NCBI GenBank assembly: GCA_031255955.1
Contig: JAIRRO010000082.1
Span: 1-9,884, forward strand
Length of the DNA: 9,884 nucleotides
Source of the DNA: Oscillospiraceae bacterium
GTDB taxonomy: Bacteria; Bacillota; Clostridia; Oscillospirales; Oscillospiraceae
Direction of reading: 5' to 3'
Below, piece after piece: positions 6,135-9,884 of this stretch. The notes beneath the pieces were generated by a model, which saw nothing but the letters and a program-made list of their open reading frames with translations, did not search any database and was not told the DNA's origin. Both the position numbers and the translations under genes were made by a program. Position 1 is the stretch's first letter; every line of letters begins with the position of its first letter.

Positions 6135-7358
6135 ATGACACTCTATGAGGAGCTTTTGGCGCGCGGACTTGTCGCGCAGACAACGGGCGAGGAAGAAGTC
6201 GCGGATTTGATAAGCCGCGGCAGGGCAACCTTTTATATCGGCTATGACCCCACGGCGGACAGCCTGACCGCGGGGCATTATATGACGCTGTGCCTGATGA
6301 AACGCCTGCAATCCGCGGGGAACCGCCCCATTGCCCTTGCCGGCGGCGGAACGGGTATGGTTGGCGACCCCTCTGACAGGCAGGATATGCGCCGCATGAT
6401 GACCATCGAGACGATTGATAACAACGTCGAAAAAATAAAAGAGCAGATTTCGCGCTTCATCGAGTTCGGGGACGGCGGCGGAATGCTTGTCAACAACGCC
6501 GATTGGCTGCGAGGTCTTAATTATCTCGATTTCCTGCGCGATTTCGGCGCGCATTTTTCCGTCAACCGTATGCTGACGGCGGACTGCTATAAAACCCGCA
6601 TGGAAAAGGGACTCACCTTCCTTGAGTTTAATTATATGATAATGCAAGCGTATGATTTCTACGAGCTGTTTTTACGATACGGCTGTAATATGCAGTGCGG
6701 CGGTGATGACCAGTGGTCAAATATGCTCGCCGGTACAGAGCTTATCCGCCGCAAGCTTCAAAAGGACGCGCATGTACTCACCATAACCCTCTTGACGGAT
6801 AAAAACGGCGTCAAGATGGGCAAGACGGCGGGCAACGCCCTGTGGCTGGACGCGAACAAAACCAGCCCCTACGATTTCTTTCAATACTGGCGCAATGTGG
6901 ACGACGCCGACGTCATAAAATGCCTGAATATGCTGACGTTTCTCCCCGTGGAGCAAGTCCGCGATATGCAGCTATGGCAGGACTCACGCATTAACGAGGC
7001 TAAGGAAACGCTGGCGTTTGAAGTCACGAAGCAGGTTCACGGTGAGGAAGCCGCCGCTATGGCGCTGGACACCGCGCGGACGCTGTTTCGCTCCGGCGGT
7101 GCCGCCGAGATGCCGGAAACAATTCTGACAGAGGCTGATTTCCTTGAAGGGACAATTGATATCCCCGCGATTTTGCATAAATCCGGACTTGTCCCCTCCC
7201 GCAGCGAGGCGCGCCGCGCCATCCAGCAGGGCGGCGTGGAGGTTGACGGCGAAAAAATCACGGACATCGCAAAAAAATACGCGCCGGACGAGCTTTCCGG
7301 TGAGGGAATTGTCGTGCGGCGCGGCAAAAAGAATTATAAACGCGTAAAGCTGGCGTAG
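6135..7358 (+). CDS. tyrS: Tyrosyl-tRNA synthetase
   Basis: This encodes a 407-residue class I tyrosyl-tRNA synthetase, which charges tRNA-Tyr in the cytoplasm. The Rossmann catalytic domain carries FYIGYDPTADSLTAGHY (33-49). Its HIGH-type motif reads T45-A46-G47-H48, with threonine in place of the first histidine. The tyrosine pocket motif YMIMQAYDFYEL (167-178), then CGGDDQWSN (188-196) and the KMSKS loop as KMGKT (227-231), are all present. The C-terminal S4 RNA-binding domain runs from about 342 to 405 (PAILHKSGLVPSRSEARRAI, then GGVEVDGEKI). Length is normal for the family. AAGGA lies 11 bases before the ATG, a long but workable distance. It has its own promoter, and the BTAD gene converges on it 30 bp downstream with no clear terminator between them. 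The motif substitution is discussed as a finding; the rest of the active site looks functional. Confidence 0.96.
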   Translation: MTLYEELLARGLVAQTTGEEEVADLISRGRATFYIGYDPTADSLTAGHYMTLCLMKRLQSAGNRPIALAGGGTGMVGDPSDRQDMRRMMTIETIDNNVEKIKEQISRFIEFGDGGGMLVNNADWLRGLNYLDFLRDFGAHFSVNRMLTADCYKTRMEKGLTFLEFNYMIMQAYDFYELFLRYGCNMQCGGDDQWSNMLAGTELIRRKLQKDAHVLTITLLTDKNGVKMGKTAGNALWLDANKTSPYDFFQYWRNVDDADVIKCLNMLTFLPVEQVRDMQLWQDSRINEAKETLAFEVTKQVHGEEAAAMALDTARTLFRSGGAAEMPETILTEADFLEGTIDIPAILHKSGLVPSRSEARRAIQQGGVEVDGEKITDIAKKYAPDELSGEGIVVRRGKKNYKRVKLA

Positions 7359-7388
7359 CGTAAGCCAAGTGTAAAAAGTATAAAAGTT

Positions 7389-8639
7389 TTAATCAACGCT
7401 AGCTTCTTCGACGCGGATTTCCTCCGCGCGCCTGTCCAGCGCTGCGGGTACGATGGGTTGCAGCGTATGCGAGAGAGCAACACTCCCCCGCGGATACGCG
7501 CGCCGGAATGTCGTTGTCACGCGGCGCATTACCATCCGCCCCGCCTCATACGATGTGGCGGGCAGCATAATTAAAAACTGATTGGCGCTGTACCGCGTGA
7601 ATAAATCCCCGTGGCGCAGCGTTTTCAGCACCGTTTCCCGAACCTTATCCATAGCGCGCAGCAGAACATCGTGCCGCAGCTTCTTGCCCTTCATAGGCGA
7701 AACCGTAAGCAGACATATGTAAACAACCTGTCCGCTGCGGGCAGCCGCGCGCGCCTCAAGCCTGTAAATCGTGCGGAACGGCTCAAATTCGCAGTAGAAA
7801 CACCCCGTGTCAGCCTTGTCCTCGCGCAGCTCCTCTATAATAGCGCCGAGGCTTGCTTCCGTGGTTTTCGAGGACTTCATAACCTCGCTGTACAGCTCTG
7901 TCAGCTCGTTCGACGGATTGACGCCGAATTTATTGAAGAACATCTTAGTGACGTAGTCGTAATGCTCCAACGCCTGCTGCTGATTTCCGGAGGCGATAAG
8001 CGCGCGAATTAACAGCGCGTGCAGCTTTTCCTCATACTGGTCGATTTGAATACTGTCGCGGCAAATGGCTGCTGCCTCCGACGCGCTGCCGGAGCTTATG
8101 AGATACTCGGCGCAGCCTGTCACCGCCTTGATAAACATCGAGTGATAATAGGCGTCAAGCGGCACAACCCACGCATCGTGTGAGTTTTTCGGCAGGAAAT
8201 GCCCGCGATACAGCTTAACCGCATCGGCATACAGCCGCGCGCGCTCCGCGCCCTCCCCCGCCGCCTCAGCCGCGGCGCAGAATCTGTCAAAGTCCTCTGT
8301 GTCGATGGTTACACGCACCGTCGGCGTCCATTGGTATACGCCGCGCTTATATGAAATGCACCCGGCGGCGTTACGAAGCCCCAACTGAGACAGCGCCGAA
8401 CGCAGACGGTGCAGAATGGTTTTGAGCGTGTTGGATGGGTTGTCAGTCTCGTCCTCCTGCCACATAACCTCTGTAAGCTCGGCGAGCGAGATTGAGCGTT
8501 CGCGATTCGTCAGCATATAAGCCAGCATTGTACGGAACCGTTTCGAGCGATTAACCGCCTCTGAAATATCGGCTTTGCCATAACTGACCGAAAGCTCCCC
8601 CAGCATACGAATCTCCAGCGTGTCACGCTGTTTTCCCAT
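7389..8639 (-). CDS. Winged-helix/BTAD regulator with a degenerate GGDEF domain
   Basis: This encodes a 416-residue regulator with a SARP-like front half. Residues about 8-105 are an OmpR-type winged helix (LEIRMLGELSVSYG, KRFRTMLAYMLTN, NTLKTILHRLRSAL, YQWTP). Residues about 112-258 are a bacterial transcriptional activation domain of helical repeats (TEDFDRFCAAAE, YRGHFLP, GNQQQALEHYDYV, FGVNPSNELTELY). The C-terminal part, about 278-385, aligns with GGDEF diguanylate cyclases: LRHGDLFTRYSANQFLIMLP stands where active enzymes have RxGGDEF. Here GGDEF reads SANQF (351-355), so both acidic catalytic residues are neutralised and cyclase activity is not expected. GGGAGG lies 9 bases before the ATG. 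It is divergent from the 158-residue gene, whose promoter carries direct repeats suited to this class of regulator. The ligand or signal is unknown. Confidence 0.86.
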   Translation of the reverse strand: MGKQRDTLEIRMLGELSVSYGKADISEAVNRSKRFRTMLAYMLTNRERSISLAELTEVMWQEDETDNPSNTLKTILHRLRSALSQLGLRNAAGCISYKRGVYQWTPTVRVTIDTEDFDRFCAAAEAAGEGAERARLYADAVKLYRGHFLPKNSHDAWVVPLDAYYHSMFIKAVTGCAEYLISSGSASEAAAICRDSIQIDQYEEKLHALLIRALIASGNQQQALEHYDYVTKMFFNKFGVNPSNELTELYSEVMKSSKTTEASLGAIIEELREDKADTGCFYCEFEPFRTIYRLEARAAARSGQVVYICLLTVSPMKGKKLRHDVLLRAMDKVRETVLKTLRHGDLFTRYSANQFLIMLPATSYEAGRMVMRRVTTTFRRAYPRGSVALSHTLQPIVPAALDRRAEEIRVEEASVD

Positions 8640-8706
8640 ATTTTATCGCCTCCCAATAATTGTTTACGGCACGGAAATCGCGTTGCCCTCCGTGCGCTTT
8701 CCCCTT

Positions 8707-8735
8707 ATTATGTCACACCGTGACGCGAAACGCAA
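8707..8735 (-). promoter_or_regulatory. Candidate promoter of the BTAD regulator, with a spacer dyad
   Basis: On the minus strand CATAAT (8712-8707) is a 5-of-6 -10, with TTGCGT (8735-8730) as a poor -35 at 17 bp. The spacer holds GTCACACCGTGAC (8712-8724), a perfect 5-3-5 dyad that could be an operator. No better candidate is visible upstream of this gene. Confidence 0.5.
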
Positions 8736-8754
8736 GCCCCCAAACAGCTTTGGC

Positions 8755-8776
8755 GAAAATATTTTTTGATATTTTC
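8755..8776. repeat. AT-rich 8-6-8 inverted repeat between divergent genes
   Basis: GAAAATAT (8755-8762) and ATATTTTC (8769-8776) are perfect inverted arms around TTTTTG. The dyad lies between the two divergent promoters, about 35 bp upstream of the -10 of the 158-residue gene. It could be a protein site or a bent UP-like element. Confidence 0.5.
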
Positions 8777-8781
8777 AAGAA

Positions 8782-8815
8782 TTGTAACCGTTTTGAAACC
8801 TTTATGTGTTATACT
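8782..8815 (+). promoter_or_regulatory. Extended -10 promoter with two direct repeats at a SARP-like spacing
   Basis: TGTTATACT (8807-8815) is an extended -10 with TATACT at 8810-8815. No good -35 lies 16-18 bp upstream. Instead TTGTAACC (8782-8789) and TTGAAACC (8793-8800) match in 7 of 8 positions and start 11 bp apart; the second ends 9 bp before the -10. Streptomyces SARP activators bind direct heptad repeats 11 bp apart placed about 8 bp from the -10. The divergent BTAD regulator is therefore the natural candidate activator. Binding is inferred. Confidence 0.55.
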
Positions 8816-8879
8816 GTCGTTGCGTGATCGTTAACGGGTACGCAACGGCGAGCGCGTTTATAAAGAAGGGATTGATGAT

Positions 8880-9356
8880 ATGCCTCTGGCGCAGGCTAAA
8901 TTTGTTCCGTATGAGATGAAGACAAGCATTATCCGAATTTTCGCATACGAGAACGGCAACCACGTTGGTGTTATAAAAAACTCGCATTTCGGCGGGGAGG
9001 TTCGTTTCGACAGCACGATTGGGCTGCTGAAAATTATCGACGAGCTTCAGGACGCGATCAGCTTCCCGCAAAAAAGTATGCTGACGCGCAGCTTCGCCGC
9101 ATCGGCTGAAGAACGCGAGCCCTCACAGGCTATGGAATCCGACACGTCGGACATCCGCGAGCTTGCCAGCTTCCGCTTGAATATTCTGTTCAGGCAAAAC
9201 GCAAGCTGGCAGGGCGCCCTCACGTGGATTGAAACGGACACGCTGGCGGAATTCCGCAGCGCGCTTGAGTTTCTTTTCCTGATGGACAGCGTCCTGTCCG
9301 GCGCGGCGGCAGCCAACCCGCCCCGCAGCCGCAGTAAAAGAGTGGAAACGCTGTAG
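8880..9356 (+). CDS. Conserved-looking protein of unknown function
   Basis: I do not recognise a named family for this 158-residue protein. It has no signal peptide or membrane segment, so it should be cytoplasmic. Two compact parts are visible. Residues about 12-65 (TSIIRIFAYENGNHVGVIKN, EVRFDSTIGLLKIIDELQDA) look like beta strands followed by a helix. Residues about 95-140 have strands with FRQNASWQGALTW and then the helix FRSALEFLFLMDSVL. The polar 72-92 region (AASAEEREPSQAMESDTSD) looks like a flexible linker. The tail is basic (RSRSKR). AGGG lies 9 bases before the ATG. The gene is divergent from the BTAD regulator and has an unusual promoter, so it is a likely target. From memory, the FRQN-SWQG pattern recurs in uncharacterised clostridial proteins, but I cannot verify that here. 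It ends 5 bp from the convergent smr-type gene. Confidence 0.8.
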   Translation: MPLAQAKFVPYEMKTSIIRIFAYENGNHVGVIKNSHFGGEVRFDSTIGLLKIIDELQDAISFPQKSMLTRSFAASAEEREPSQAMESDTSDIRELASFRLNILFRQNASWQGALTWIETDTLAEFRSALEFLFLMDSVLSGAAAANPPRSRSKRVETL

Positions 9357-9368
9357 TCGCGCTACAGC
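9350..9368. repeat. 7-bp stem carrying both convergent stop codons
   Basis: GCTGTAG (9350-9356) and CTACAGC (9362-9368) are perfect inverted arms around TCGCG. The TAG of each convergent gene lies in its arm. No T-run follows on either strand, so this does not qualify as an intrinsic terminator, but it could be a weak shared 3'-end structure. Confidence 0.45.
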
Positions 9369-9709
9369 ACCACAATGGTTATCCCGTTGTTGTGACGCTC
9401 AAGGTCGGAATCCCGCCGCAAATCGTCACAGCAGTTGAAGGCGCCGCGCGTCGCCTCGTCAAAAATCGAAAAGGACTCCCCTGTTATAAAATCCCGGATT
9501 TGCCCGCGGCGCTTTTGCTCGGTTAAATATCGGCGCACCTCCGTGCGGATTTTCCCGCCGCGCCCCGTGGAGCCATAACCGTGAATGAACTTGATCGCCG
9601 ACGCGCCGAGCTGCTTTCCGTTTCGGATGTTATATGTCACCCGGCGGACGGCAAGCCCCGCCTCCGGCATATCCTGCTTGATATTCACTTCCTTGCAATA
9701 CCCCGACAA
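9362..9709 (-). CDS. Small Smr-domain protein
   Basis: This encodes a protein of about 115 residues built around an Smr domain, the nucleic-acid-binding and often endonuclease module at the C-terminus of MutS2. The core is EVNIKQDMPEAGLAVRRVTY followed by ASAIKFIHGYGSTGRGGKIR; H43-G44-Y45-G46 with S47-T48-G49 corresponds to the HGxGxG motif of the domain. The end, DLERHNNGITIVVL, fits the last strand. No MutS ATPase part is present, so it is a stand-alone Smr protein. The start is uncertain: an in-frame stop at 9718-9716 leaves TTG (9709) with GAAGGG 13 bases upstream, or GTG (9688), which has AAGGAA directly against it. Relatives usually begin just before the EVN segment, so either is possible. 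It has its own promoter overlapping that of tRNA-Ser. Its substrate in the cell is unknown. Confidence 0.77.
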   Translation of the reverse strand: MSGYCKEVNIKQDMPEAGLAVRRVTYNIRNGKQLGASAIKFIHGYGSTGRGGKIRTEVRRYLTEQKRRGQIRDFITGESFSIFDEATRGAFNCCDDLRRDSDLERHNNGITIVVL

Positions 9710-9736
9710 AAATAATCACAAACCCTTCAAAGAGAC

Positions 9737-9765
9737 TTGACAAGGCAATTATAATCGTGTATCCT
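9737..9765 (+). promoter_or_regulatory. Promoter of tRNA-Ser
   Basis: TTGACA (9737-9742) with TATCCT (9760-9765), a 4-of-6 -10, at 17 bp. Transcription from about 9772 would give a leader of about 24 bases before the mature tRNA 5' end, a normal layout for a single tRNA unit. Confidence 0.6.
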
Positions 9766-9776
9766 GATAATAGCAA
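9748..9776 (-). promoter_or_regulatory. Promoter of the smr-type gene
   Basis: On the minus strand TTGCTA (9776-9771, 4 of 6) and TATAAT (9753-9748) are 17 bp apart. The stretch overlaps the tRNA-Ser promoter almost fully: each -10 lies within the other promoter's spacer. Confidence 0.6.
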
Positions 9777-9795
9777 GCTAAAGCGCGCTAAATAC

Positions 9796-9884
9796 GGAGA
9801 GGTATCGAAGTGGTCATAACGGGGCTGACTCGAAATCAGTTTGGCGGCAACGTCACGTGGGTTCGAATCCCACCCTCTCCGCCA
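9796..9884 (+). tRNA. tRNA-Ser, anticodon CGA
   Basis: This is an 89-base serine tRNA with an encoded CCA. The acceptor stem GGAGAGG (9796-9802) pairs with CCTCTCC (9874-9880); the discriminator G is at 9881 and CCA at 9882-9884. The anticodon arm is GCTGA, loop CTCGAAA, TCAGT, which puts CGA at 9831-9833, reading UCG codons. A long variable arm (9841-9856), typical of class II tRNAs such as tRNA-Ser, precedes the T arm GTGGG-TTCGAAT-CCCAC (9857-9873). The window stops at the last base of CCA, so any terminator or neighbouring tRNA lies outside. Confidence 0.97.

Noticed and set aside
5943..6647. Long open frame on the minus strand across tyrS
   Set aside because: It is antisense to well-supported coding sequence and shows no recognisable domain; such frames are expected at this base composition.
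7359..7388. Shared terminator between tyrS and the BTAD gene
   Set aside because: Only a 4-bp complementarity (TGGC/GCCA) and A/T-rich sequence; no stem followed by a T-run on either strand.
1..9884. CRISPR arrays, insertion sequences, integrases or phage genes
   Set aside because: No spaced repeat array, transposase or integrase motif, or terminal repeat pair was seen. The tRNA-Ser could serve as an integration site in general, but nothing in the window shows it.

Overview
The window looks like chromosomal DNA of a spore-forming Bacillota, most likely class Clostridia. The reasons are a SleB-type germination hydrolase, a lipoprotein solute-binding protein and a BTAD regulator of kinds common in Clostridia, strong AGGAGG-like ribosome sites, consensus sigma-A promoters and a tRNA gene with an encoded CCA end. 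Base composition is near even, and codons such as CGC and GGC are frequent. Nothing in the sequence fixes genus or species.

Layout. 1-470: the 3' end of thrS. 482-983: a decayed MntA/HepT toxin-antitoxin pair on the minus strand, with an intact nucleotidyltransferase antitoxin and only the last third of the HEPN toxin. 1090-1752: sleB, the spore cortex hydrolase. 1792-2451: a compact hicA-hicB toxin-antitoxin operon behind a near-perfect consensus promoter that sits inside a 15-bp inverted repeat. 2464-4884 (minus): a large lipoprotein, a propeller-like N-terminal half joined to an ABC-type solute-binding domain, with no permease beside it. 4885-5227: a divergent control region rich in dyads. 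5228-6055: a MerR-type regulator with a GyrI-like ligand domain. 6135-7358: tyrS. 7389-8639 (minus): a winged-helix/BTAD regulator with a degenerate GGDEF domain. 8880-9356: a divergent small protein of unknown function. 9362-9709 (minus): an Smr-domain protein. 9796-9884: tRNA-Ser(CGA), ending exactly at the window edge.

How the parts may work together. Two divergent regulator/target pairs stand out. The MerR-type gene faces the solute-binding lipoprotein gene across 343 bp that hold several dyads. The BTAD regulator faces the unknown 158-aa gene, whose promoter has an extended -10 and, in place of a good -35, two direct repeats 11 bp apart. That is the geometry known for SARP-type winged-helix/BTAD activators. 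The two toxin-antitoxin loci are in different states: HicAB looks intact and self-regulated, while MntA/HepT has lost its toxin. The housekeeping genes (thrS, tyrS, tRNA-Ser) are separate units with their own promoters where visible. No clearly new multi-gene defence or biosynthetic system is evident. The BTAD/unknown-protein pair and the HicAB operator are the best leads.
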